Positions 16,655-23,279 of a stretch of DNA of 32,303 nt are shown here, one piece after another. The DNA is from Deltaproteobacteria bacterium (GTDB lineage: Bacteria > Desulfobacterota > Desulfuromonadia > Geobacterales > Geobacteraceae): assembly GCA_009668975.1 (NCBI GenBank), contig SBEG01000036.1, forward strand, positions 1 to 32,303. Reading direction: 5' to 3'. Position numbers and translations under genes: made by a program. Numbering within the stretch: the first letter of the stretch is position 1; each line of letters begins with the position of its first letter. A model generated the notes under the pieces. That model ran no database searches, was not told where the DNA came from, and was given only the letters and a program-made list of their open reading frames with translations.

Positions 16655-17401
16655 TCAGTATTGGCCGGGCAGATGACACTTGGTGCACACTCTGCTGCCT
16701 GCTCTGTCCTTGAAATTGTTCTTGATGCTGCCCCAGTTTCTGGGGTGAGGATTGGTCTTGCCGCCTGAGTGGCACTGGATGCAGACATCGCCGTCTGGAT
16801 GGCATGTCTGGCATGACTGAAGATTTCTTCGTGCTTCGGTTGCATGTTCCTGAATGCTTGCAATGTTATACGTTTGGCTGTTTTGCCCGGCCATCAGATG
16901 GGACTTGATCCGGAGCGATCCCTTCGGGAAGCGGCTGTGGCACGAGTTGCAGTAGGATGGTTCGTGGCAGCGATTACAGCTTTGGGGATTGTCCAAGGCC
17001 TTGACCGGGTGAATGGACATAAAGTCGGTGCGGTGGCTTTTCGGCACATAATCGCGCTGGTAATTCCGGGTGCCTAGATCCGGGTCGATGCCGCCACCGG
17101 AATGGCAGTCGAGACAGAAGGACTGCTCGTGACACTCGGAACAGTTGCTCCCTGCCTTGCTGGCAGACATCCGATGCCCGCGAACCCAGTCTCCGTCATG
17201 GTTGGGTGCAACGCCTTCTCCCTTGTGGCACTCACTGCATTCGGAGATCTTCATGTCAGCGTAGTCTTTATGGGACTCTTTTGCGGACTGGCTGGCGGCT
17301 TCCTTTTGAGGCTCATTTTCTGTCGCTTTCTCGGCGAGGGCAAGATGAGATACAAAGGTCGACAGTGCAAGAAGCATAATGATAAAAAAACATTTTTTCA
17401 A
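16655..17401 (-). CDS. omaB: Octaheme periplasmic c-type cytochrome of the conduit (OmaB/OmaC-like)
   Basis: The periplasmic partner that docks inside the porin and hands electrons to the outer cytochrome. The 248 residues begin with a signal peptide (hydrophobic 4-21, cleavage after ALA at about 23). Eight CXXCH sites start at C55, C87, C96, C142, C151, C197, C207 and C239. Heme number and size match OmaB/OmaC of Geobacter. A charged, low-complexity segment (24-50) precedes the first heme. It lies 33 bp upstream of the dodecaheme gene and 15 bp downstream of the porin gene, so one transcript is almost certain. Assignment rests on heme count, size and position; sequence identity to OmaB was not tested. 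Confidence 0.9.
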   Translation of the reverse strand: MKKCFFIIMLLALSTFVSHLALAEKATENEPQKEAASQSAKESHKDYADMKISECSECHKGEGVAPNHDGDWVRGHRMSASKAGSNCSECHEQSFCLDCHSGGGIDPDLGTRNYQRDYVPKSHRTDFMSIHPVKALDNPQSCNRCHEPSYCNSCHSRFPKGSLRIKSHLMAGQNSQTYNIASIQEHATEARRNLQSCQTCHPDGDVCIQCHSGGKTNPHPRNWGSIKNNFKDRAGSRVCTKCHLPGQY

Positions 17402-17416
17402 AGCTCCACCCCCTTT

Positions 17417-18631
17417 CTAGAAATCGTAGTTAAAGACGAAACGTCCTTGCACATCGTTAGAATATCTCTCGTTCGAGTTGTCCTCTATCCGGAGAGACGC
17501 GGTCATATTCTTTGCAATTCGATATTTCCCGCCAAGCCAGAAGAGCCTGGCGGTGCCGTCACTTAACACGATGTCACGCGTATAGACGTCGTAGCCCATG
17601 CCGGCTGCCAGCTGCAAGGACTTGGTCAGGTCGTAGTAGGCATCGAGAAGGAAACCGTTCGTCTTGCCGTTGTAACCCTGGTTGTTGTCGTATTCCAGGT
17701 TGATCAGCAATGAGTCGATTGGCCGCAATCCACAGCCGATGTGGTAGATGTGCCCCCTGCCGCCTTCCCCGAACCACTGGGAAGTATAGCCTCCGTTGAG
17801 GGTGATCATGCTGTTGATGGTATAATCGGCGCGGAACACCGCTTCCTGATATTGATCGACCGCGAACACGGAATAAATGGAGGTGGCATCGAAGGTTGGA
17901 TAGCTTTGGTAGTATTCGCCGGTCAGAACAAGGTTTGACATGGGGAAGTATTTTACGCCGCCCATAACCTCGTTGAAGGTTTCCGAGGCCAAGTCGAAGC
18001 GGGTATTGCCATAAACCTTCAGACTGTTAAAAATGTTCTGCTTGAAAGTTGCCCCGATTGTATCCCGGGCCACATCCCAACGGTCCCATTTACGGAACCA
18101 GCTGACTTCCAGGTCGGTATGCCGAAAGCCGTGCAGATAGGCACTCAAGGCGAGAGCGAGATCGCCTCCATGACCAGCTTCGCCACCATCGATGTCGAAG
18201 AAAACATTTCTGCCGAAGGCCGCTGAAAAAGCTACCGGGCCGATATTCTTCAACTCTACCTGGCCACCGTCGATGATCGCGGTTCCCGCGGCATAGTTGA
18301 CGAACTGCCGGCCGAGGCGCATATCCACCTTGTCAAACAGGCCGCGATATTCGCCGTACAGGTAGTATAGCCTTGCATTGAAACCGTCCCCGTTGTTCAG
18401 GTCCTGGTTCATCCGTCCGTAGCCGTAAATGGAAAACTTCCCTGCTTTGTCAATATTTGTCATTGAAAAACGCAGGTACTGACCGACTTCAACTTGCCTC
18501 TGGTCGTTGAAATAGTTGTTGAACCATTCCAGCTGGGTTGAACTCCTCCCGTGAATCTCAACGGACCAGGCAGTTGCCGGTAAAAGAAGTGTAATAGTCA
18601 ACAACAGCCGAGGAACCCATTTTGCTCCCAT
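17417..18631 (-). CDS. ombB: Outer-membrane beta-barrel porin of the conduit (OmbB/OmbC-like)
   Basis: Forms the channel that holds the periplasmic cytochrome across the outer membrane. The start at 18631 is chosen over the longer frame from 18757 because GGGAGGG lies 8 bases upstream and the product then begins with a clean signal peptide (MGAKWVPRLLLTITLLLPATAWS). This gives 404 residues. The mature part is made of alternating amphipathic strands rich in Tyr, Gly and Asp/Asn, has no heme motif, and ends in FVFNYDF with the terminal Phe that BamA recognises. Length and place match OmbB/OmbC. It is the first gene of the operon, behind an AT-rich 418-bp divergent region. Confidence 0.9.
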   Translation of the reverse strand: MGAKWVPRLLLTITLLLPATAWSVEIHGRSSTQLEWFNNYFNDQRQVEVGQYLRFSMTNIDKAGKFSIYGYGRMNQDLNNGDGFNARLYYLYGEYRGLFDKVDMRLGRQFVNYAAGTAIIDGGQVELKNIGPVAFSAAFGRNVFFDIDGGEAGHGGDLALALSAYLHGFRHTDLEVSWFRKWDRWDVARDTIGATFKQNIFNSLKVYGNTRFDLASETFNEVMGGVKYFPMSNLVLTGEYYQSYPTFDATSIYSVFAVDQYQEAVFRADYTINSMITLNGGYTSQWFGEGGRGHIYHIGCGLRPIDSLLINLEYDNNQGYNGKTNGFLLDAYYDLTKSLQLAAGMGYDVYTRDIVLSDGTARLFWLGGKYRIAKNMTASLRIEDNSNERYSNDVQGRFVFNYDF

Positions 18632-18835
18632 CAGGTAACCCTCCCTTTTAGTGAATTGCAAGCTTCGCGTGTGAACGGCGCCAAACTTCTCAATAAATAT
18701 AACTGGTTCCACCTCCCCCCATTCGAACCATTTTGCAACAGAATTAACCGGTGTCAATAGGCCAGTTTTCTCTGAAACTTTTTGATGGTTAGAGAGGGAG
18801 AAAAAAACTCCGATTTGGTTTATAGTAAAACGGTA

Positions 18836-18863
18836 TTTGAAATGATACAGATATTCGTATAAT
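18836..18863 (+). promoter_or_regulatory. Candidate promoter toward coaE
   Basis: A perfect TATAAT (18858-18863) follows TTTGAA (18836-18841) with a 16-base spacer (or TTGAAA with 15). Transcription would start near 18870 and leave a leader of about 180 nt before coaE. The -10 box overlaps the minus-strand -10 candidate. Confidence 0.45.
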
Positions 18864-18884
18864 AAGTTATCTGAAAAATGACAA
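18856..18884 (-). promoter_or_regulatory. Candidate promoter for the porin-cytochrome operon
   Basis: On the minus strand TTGTCA (18884-18879) is followed by 17 bases and TATACG (18861-18856). The start would lie about 220 bp upstream of the porin ATG. The -35 box is inside the palindrome at 18879-18890. A second TTGACA on the same strand, 6 bases upstream (18890-18885), is a possible alternative. Confidence 0.4.
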
Positions 18885-18890
18885 CTGTCA
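18879..18890. promoter_or_regulatory. Candidate operator palindrome TGACA-N2-TGTCA
   Basis: TGACA (18879-18883), AC, TGTCA (18886-18890): a 5-bp dyad with a 2-base centre lying on the -35 element of the putative conduit promoter and 16 bp downstream of the opposing TATAAT. A dimeric repressor bound here would be placed to block the conduit promoter. The regulator is unknown. Confidence 0.4.
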
Positions 18891-19049
18891 ATTCAAAATG
18901 TAAAGAATTGTATTATTTTCTGTCAAATAATGTAATTAATTAGAATGGCTTATGGTGATTCCCTGTTCAGGAAAACGCTTATTTGTGTTGGCATTCTCGA
19001 GTGTTTCCGCCAGAAAAAGCATCACCGGTATGGCAAAATGGAGAAAACT

Positions 19050-19664
19050 ATGAAGATTGTCGGCCTGACAGGTGGCATTGCTTCGGGCAAAAGTTCCGTT
19101 GCGAATATTCTTGAGAACTGCGGAGCTGTGATTGTCGATGCTGATCTGCTTGCCCGTGAGGTTGTGGCGCCGGGCGAGCCTGCTTTCCATGCCATAGTTG
19201 AAGAATTTGGAAATGTGGTGCTAAGGCCGGACGGGACATTGGATAGAACGGCGTTGGGAAAGTTGGTTTTTGCCGATGTGGCGGCACGGAAGGTTCTGGA
19301 ACAGATAACGCATCCGCGCATTGCGGAGCGAGCTGGCCGGAGGATTGAGGAGGAACGGTTGCGGGGGACCAAGGTGCTGATTTACGTGGTTCCGCTTTTG
19401 ATTGAGGCCGGGCTGGTCTCGATGGTCGATGAAGTCTGGCTGGTTTCCGTGGGGAAGGAGGAGCAGGTCAAGAGGTTGATGAAGCGTGATGCAATTCCCC
19501 GGGAAGAGGCTTTGCGTAAGATTGCCGCACAGATGCCGTTACGGGAAAAGGCCGCATATGCCGATGTGATTATCGACAATAACGGCCTTCCTGATGATAC
19601 GGCGCACTGCGTTCGGCTTGAATGGAAAAGATTGCTGGCAAGGAGTACTGTGTCAGGGAGTTGA
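19050..19664 (+). CDS. coaE: Dephospho-CoA kinase
   Basis: Phosphorylates the ribose 3'-hydroxyl of dephospho-CoA, the last step of coenzyme A synthesis. The start at 19050 is chosen because GGAG lies 5-6 bases ahead and the protein then opens, as the family does, directly on the P-loop strand MKIVGLTGGIASGKSS (Walker A 8-15). This gives 204 residues, the usual size; the frame open from 18945 would add an implausible 35-residue tail. Further family marks are VIVDADLLAREV, the lid segment RDAIPREEALRKIAAQMPL and the C-terminal ADVIIDNNG. It is transcribed divergently from the conduit operon and ends 22 bp from the convergent IclR gene. Confidence 0.95.
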   Translation: MKIVGLTGGIASGKSSVANILENCGAVIVDADLLAREVVAPGEPAFHAIVEEFGNVVLRPDGTLDRTALGKLVFADVAARKVLEQITHPRIAERAGRRIEEERLRGTKVLIYVVPLLIEAGLVSMVDEVWLVSVGKEEQVKRLMKRDAIPREEALRKIAAQMPLREKAAYADVIIDNNGLPDDTAHCVRLEWKRLLARSTVSGS

Positions 19665-19686
19665 CTACTCGCAACCCTCTCGAAAA

Positions 19687-20469
19687 CTATTTGTGAAAAC
19701 CGAGTTTCGCAGAGATCTCGTCGGCCGCCTTAATTGCGAGGGGGATGAGCTCTTTATCCAGTCGTTCCGTTGAGAGTCTCATGGCTGGTCCCGAGATGCT
19801 GAGTGCGCCGACGATCCTTCGAGTGTAGTCCCGAATCGGGGCGCTGACACAGCGGACCCCCACATCCAGTTCTTCGTCATCAATGGCATAGCCCTGCTCC
19901 GCAACCTGCTTGAGTTGTTTCTTCAGTTCCTCCCGATCCGTTATCGTATTGATGGTCAACGGTTTCAACTCTCTTGCCGGGAAATATTCGTCGATCTCTT
20001 CGTCGGAAAGATGAGCAATCTGCACTTTACCGGCAGCGGTGCAGTAGGACGGCAATCGAGAGCCTACACGCGGGACAACTCGTACGGTCAGGTCGGTTTC
20101 TACCACATCCAGGTATATGATGTTGAAATCCTTCAGAATTGCCACGTAGGACGTTTCGTTGCATTCCCGGACGACTTCTTCAAGGACCGGGCGGGATTGC
20201 CGGAGGAGTCCCATTTGCTTGACAAACGTCTGTCCCAGTTCCAGGGTTTTCAGGCCGAGCCGATAGTTTTCCGTTACCTTGTTCTGTTCGATATAGCCGC
20301 GGGATTCAAGGGTGGCAAGCAGGCGGAAAACATTGTTCTTGTGAAGTTGCAGGCGCTTGCTCAGTTCGGTTACGCCCAGTTCGTCCACCTCATCGTGAAA
20401 CTGCTCGAGCAGGTCGAGGGCATGGGATACCGATTGAATGAGATATTCGGATTTTTCTTTTTTTGCCAT
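19687..20469 (-). CDS. IclR-family transcriptional regulator
   Basis: A 260-residue DNA-binding regulator. The start at 20469 (MAKKEKSEYLIQSV) is preferred over 20565 because it begins just before the winged-helix domain, has AAGG 8 bases upstream, and matches family length. The N-terminal winged helix (about 10-70) reads SHALDLLEQF, GVTELSKRLQLHKNNVFRLLATLESRGYI. The effector domain (about 80-255) has the typical SYCTAAGK and DDEELDVGVRCVSAPIRD segments. IclR proteins are often repressors of carbon-source genes and bind small organic acids. No catabolic operon is adjacent, so the target is unknown. It shares a region with the conduit genes, but coaE lies between. Confidence 0.93.
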   Translation of the reverse strand: MAKKEKSEYLIQSVSHALDLLEQFHDEVDELGVTELSKRLQLHKNNVFRLLATLESRGYIEQNKVTENYRLGLKTLELGQTFVKQMGLLRQSRPVLEEVVRECNETSYVAILKDFNIIYLDVVETDLTVRVVPRVGSRLPSYCTAAGKVQIAHLSDEEIDEYFPARELKPLTINTITDREELKKQLKQVAEQGYAIDDEELDVGVRCVSAPIRDYTRRIVGALSISGPAMRLSTERLDKELIPLAIKAADEISAKLGFHK

Positions 20470-20949
20470 GGGAAGTACCTTGAAAGGGCTGTGACTGAAG
20501 AGCGCTCTGGGGAAATGAAAAGCAATTTTTGTGAGTGTACCCAAGAGGTGCTTCAGGTGCCGCATTATTCTTGAATTTTATTTGGAAAAGTACGCAGTCG
20601 TGGTGTTTTATCTGTGATTGGAAACAAATTCTGATGAAAATCAATTTCAAAAACTCACCGGGAAAAATGCGTTACAATTGGCAGGCAAAAGACACTCTTT
20701 AAATAGATAGAATATTGTTTTACTATTGTCAAGTTGGAAAAATGAATTTCGATTTGACCATGGGGGGCATTTTTCTGTCTGCCTTTGAAAAAAGTGCGGG
20801 GCGGTGAATCTGGCCATTATGGCAAGTGCCAATTAACACCTAAAATCAACCCCCCTCAGTTCCCCCTTGTCAGGGGGACGTCTTTAAGTCTCGCCTGTCA
20901 AGGGGAGGTTTGGAGGGGTTGTCTGTGAAGAAGCATCTGTTATAAGGAA
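20470..20949. other. 480-bp intergenic region upstream of the IclR gene
   Basis: No gene is credible here. The left part (20565-20760) is AT-rich and should carry the promoter of the IclR gene on the minus strand. The right part (20847-20921) is a palindromic C/G-block repeat. TruD reads toward this region, so the repeat may also end its transcript. Confidence 0.6.
20847..20921. repeat. Palindromic C-block/G-block repeat, copy 1 (75 bp)
   Basis: The element opens CAACCCCCCTC and closes GAGGGGTTG, with nested inner pairs CCCCC-TTGTCA-GGGGG and GCCTGTCAAGGGGAGG. It lies downstream of truD. Its reverse complement shares 16 identical bases (CAACCCCTCCAAACCT) with the copy at 26964. This looks like a REP/MITE-type dispersed repeat. 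Confidence 0.7.
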
Positions 20950-22152
20950 CTAGGCACCGTTCGTTTTCATGATTTCCCGCAGGACCGTGGTTGCGTAGAC
21001 ACCTCTCGGGAGAGAGAAATTCAGGGTAAGCCCCTCGTCATCCATGGCCAGGGACAGGTTTTGCAGGGGTACCCGCAGAGGACGCCGCTCCCCTTCCATC
21101 CGCAGACCCCCCGGCAGGTTGAATTCGGCGAGAGTCAGTGCCTCTTCCTGCAGTACTTTTGCTTCTGCCTCGCGCGGTTTACCTTCCGGCAATTTCATTT
21201 TGCAGCCGAACATGGGCCCGGTGGGGGAAATTTCGAAATCGAGGGCCCTCTGCTCCTCTGCCGCGCTGTCCTCCACGAGAAAACAGGCGCCGTTGTCGTG
21301 GCGGTAGGCGAGGTCGCCTTCTTCAACCAGGTCAAGCGTGCTCAAGCGCTGTTCCAGAATCCTGTCAAAAAGCGAGGACTGATAAGCTGACAGGTAGAGT
21401 TTTTTCAGCCGGGGAGATACTGCGTCCAGTGCCCTTTCAAAAGCTTCGGGGCGTCTTAGCAGCCGCTGCAGTACTTCCCGTTCGGTGCGGCAGTGTCCGG
21501 GAAACAGTTCCAGGCTTCCGGTCAGGTCTCCCCGGTGATATGTTTCCACGGCCAGGCGCCACTGCTCGTCCCGGACCATGGTCGGATCTCCGATGATGGC
21601 ATCGATTGCCCCCTTGAAGTCTCCGCGCAGCAGTGCCCTTCCGATCAGGTGAGAATTACCGAGGCCTCCATAGCGCTGGCTGCCGAAGTAGTTGGGGACT
21701 CCCCGTTTGCACAATATCGTGAGGATCTCTGAGGCCTTTTCCCGAGCATCACTTTCCACTTCCCGCACGCGGATGGAAAAGCTGTTTCCCGCGAGATGCC
21801 CGGTTTTTAGCTTGTTCCGGTGCCGGTTTGCGGAAATAATTGTTATCCCCGGTAGTGAAAGGGCCAGCAGGCGGTCCGTTTCCACCCGGGGGATGGAAAG
21901 CGTCTGCCGGGTAATGCCCCGGGAATCTTTCAGACCGGCGTAGCCGATATCCCGGTCGGAAACACCCAGGCTTCGGGCGATGCGGCGCACCGCCTCCAGG
22001 GTGGTGAGGCCGCGTTTTTCTATTTCCAGGTAGGCATGTTCGCCCTCTCCGCAAGGCAAGTAGAGCGGGATTTCCGTCACCTTGAAATCTTCGGCCGTTT
22101 CCTTGATGACTCCGCCGATGCCGGGCAGGCCGGCGGTCAGATATGCATGCAT
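20950..22152 (-). CDS. truD: tRNA pseudouridine(13) synthase
   Basis: Converts U13 of tRNA(Glu) and others to pseudouridine in the cytoplasm. The 400 residues carry the TruD signature with catalytic D76 in GYAGLKDSRGITRQ. A second motif is GVPNYFGSQRYGGLGNSHLIGRALL (about 164-188, given here only by position and key residues NYFGxQRFG-like). The family's insertion domain occupies roughly 190-320. Length exceeds E. coli TruD (349) but fits delta-proteobacterial members. AGGAG (complement of 22161-22165) precedes the ATG at 22152. A MITE-like element starts two to three bases upstream of that ribosome site, between truD and trmB. Confidence 0.92.
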   Translation of the reverse strand: MHAYLTAGLPGIGGVIKETAEDFKVTEIPLYLPCGEGEHAYLEIEKRGLTTLEAVRRIARSLGVSDRDIGYAGLKDSRGITRQTLSIPRVETDRLLALSLPGITIISANRHRNKLKTGHLAGNSFSIRVREVESDAREKASEILTILCKRGVPNYFGSQRYGGLGNSHLIGRALLRGDFKGAIDAIIGDPTMVRDEQWRLAVETYHRGDLTGSLELFPGHCRTEREVLQRLLRRPEAFERALDAVSPRLKKLYLSAYQSSLFDRILEQRLSTLDLVEEGDLAYRHDNGACFLVEDSAAEEQRALDFEISPTGPMFGCKMKLPEGKPREAEAKVLQEEALTLAEFNLPGGLRMEGERRPLRVPLQNLSLAMDDEGLTLNFSLPRGVYATTVLREIMKTNGA

Positions 22153-22167
22153 GGCTAAATCTCCTGA

Positions 22168-22342
22168 CAGGCTATTGAAAAACTACTGTGGGGCCGGTCT
22201 GGGGTGTTGCCACTCGTTCGAACACTCAACGTAGCGCTGCTACGCCTCGCGTCCTCACTCGCTTGCGCCTTCCATCCCGCTTGCGCGCCGAAGCGCTACA
22301 GCGCGCAGGCCCGGCCTCCTCGCGACGTTTTTCAACAGCCTG
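22168..22342. mobile_element. MITE-like element with 16-bp terminal inverted repeats (175 bp)
   Basis: The left end CAGGCTATTGAAAAAC (22168-22183) and the right end GTTTTTCAACAGCCTG (22327-22342) are inverted repeats matching at 15 of 16 positions. Similarity continues inward imperfectly (GGGGCCGGTCTGGG against GAGGCCGGGCCTGC). The interior has a CGTAGC-GCT-GCTACG hairpin and a repeated CGCTTGCGC, and no open frame with sense. No target-site duplication is evident. The CAGGCTGTTGAAAAAC end is, from memory, a recurrent motif in Geobacter-group genomes. Confidence 0.7.
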
Positions 22343-22370
22343 TAATAAAGGGGTACGTGATTTGATGTAG

Positions 22371-22392
22371 GGGCAACCTCCAGTGGTTGCCC
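22371..22392. repeat. Stem-loop right after trmB (GGGCAACC / GGTTGCCC)
   Basis: GGGCAACC (22371-22378), a 6-base loop, and GGTTGCCC (22385-22392) form a perfect 8-bp stem one base past the trmB stop codon. On the minus strand it is followed by CTACATC rather than a T-run. It could be a weak terminator, an mRNA-stabilising hairpin or a short dispersed palindrome. Confidence 0.6.
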
Positions 22393-22393
22393 G

Positions 22394-23026
22394 TTAATTC
22401 GGGTTCCCGATTTTCCGGTAGTGCACGAAATAAATCTTTTTTCCCTCAGCCATGAATTTCTTCATGTACTTCGAAAGGTGGTAGCCTTCCATCTCATGCC
22501 GGTATAGTTCCGGGGCAAGGATGTTTTCAAAGCCCTCAAGGCTGGCCATCATCTCGGCAACGTCAATGCCGTAGTCGTCAAAGTCGGTGGCAAAGAAAAA
22601 ATCGGCGCCGGGAACCAGGTAGCTTTGAAGAAATTCCATGAAAGCGCGATTAACCAGACGTCGTTTGCGGTGCTTTTTCTTCGGCCAGGGGTCGGGGCAG
22701 TTGATATAGACGGCGGTGAGCGACTCTTTCGGTATTCTTTCCACGATGAACTGGCGAGCCTCTTCCCGGAGCACGCGCACGTTTTTCAGGCCACGGACAT
22801 CGATCCTGCGACAGGTTTTGTAACAGCCTTTGTTGTAAAAATCGATAGCTATGAAGTTGGTTTCCGGCCGCTCTGCCGCGGTGAGGGCGATGAAATCACC
22901 GACCCCGCAGCCGATTTCCAGGGCAATGGGCTGTTCGTTGCCGAATATTGCCTGCCAGTCGGCTGGTTTTTCCAAATTTTCTGCTCGAAGATAGTTTGGT
23001 GAATCGATATGGATAAAGGACTGCAT
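22394..23026 (-). CDS. trmB: tRNA (guanine-N7-)-methyltransferase
   Basis: Adds a methyl group from S-adenosylmethionine to N7 of G46 in tRNA. The 210 residues show the SAM-binding motif EIGCGVGD (37-44) and the family signature INCPDPWPKKKHRKRRLV (108-125), followed by the FFATDFDDYG acidic motif. The length agrees with bacterial TrmB. Its ATG at 23026 overlaps, on the opposite strand, the first codons of the Cys-rich small gene at 23009. It may be cotranscribed with truD, with the MITE-like element between them. Confidence 0.95.
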   Translation of the reverse strand: MQSFIHIDSPNYLRAENLEKPADWQAIFGNEQPIALEIGCGVGDFIALTAAERPETNFIAIDFYNKGCYKTCRRIDVRGLKNVRVLREEARQFIVERIPKESLTAVYINCPDPWPKKKHRKRRLVNRAFMEFLQSYLVPGADFFFATDFDDYGIDVAEMMASLEGFENILAPELYRHEMEGYHLSKYMKKFMAEGKKIYFVHYRKIGNPN

Positions 23027-23240
23027 TGGCTACCCCTGGATAATGAATTTCTGTCTATCTTTGCCGAGAGGGAATGGAAAATCCAGCCTCTGCTTGTCGG
23101 CGGGTGCCTACCATAGCACAGGAAAGTGTCCCGGTGAAGAGCCATGTGGCTACTGCTCCTTCAGTGTCGGTCACTGGTGCTGTCTGGGCACGCCGCAGAA
23201 ACAGTGTGTCTCTTGCTATTTGAGGCCCGCTGTGTTATAG
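23009..23240 (+). pseudogene. Small Cys-rich protein gene, apparently frameshifted
   Basis: Two partial frames look like one gene. The first, from ATG 23009, reads MDKGLHWLPLDNEFLSIFAE and on to PLLVGG, then stops at TAG near 23111. The second picks up as GAYHSTGKCPGEEPCGYC, continues through a GHWCCLGTPQKQCVSC segment, and stops at 23240. Removing one G from the run at 23102-23104 joins them into a 76-residue protein with cysteines at 40, 46, 49, 57, 58, 66 and 69 (CX5CX2C, CC, CX2C) plus H55. The pattern suggests a metal or Fe-S site. Codon use in both parts looks like coding DNA. Whether this is a real mutation, a programmed shift or a sequencing error cannot be told. No family is recognised. 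Confidence 0.5.
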
Positions 23241-23279
23241 CTATCCACTTGAAATAGCGAAAAAAAAGGATTCCTACAC

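Larger units (their letters stand above)
18632..19049. other. Divergent AT-rich regulatory region between the conduit operon and coaE
   Basis: This 418-bp stretch holds no convincing gene. The part from about 18770 to 18945 is strikingly AT-rich compared with the rest of the window, and contains overlapping candidate promoters for both directions plus a TGACA-N2-TGTCA palindrome. No c-di-GMP (GEMM) riboswitch core was seen. In-frame extensions of porin (to 18757) and coaE (to 18945) run into it but lack ribosome sites. Confidence 0.7.

Noticed and set aside
18632..18944. c-di-GMP (GEMM) riboswitch upstream of the cytochrome operon, as in some Geobacter
   Set aside because: I looked for the conserved core and its tetraloop/receptor sequence on the minus strand and did not find them.
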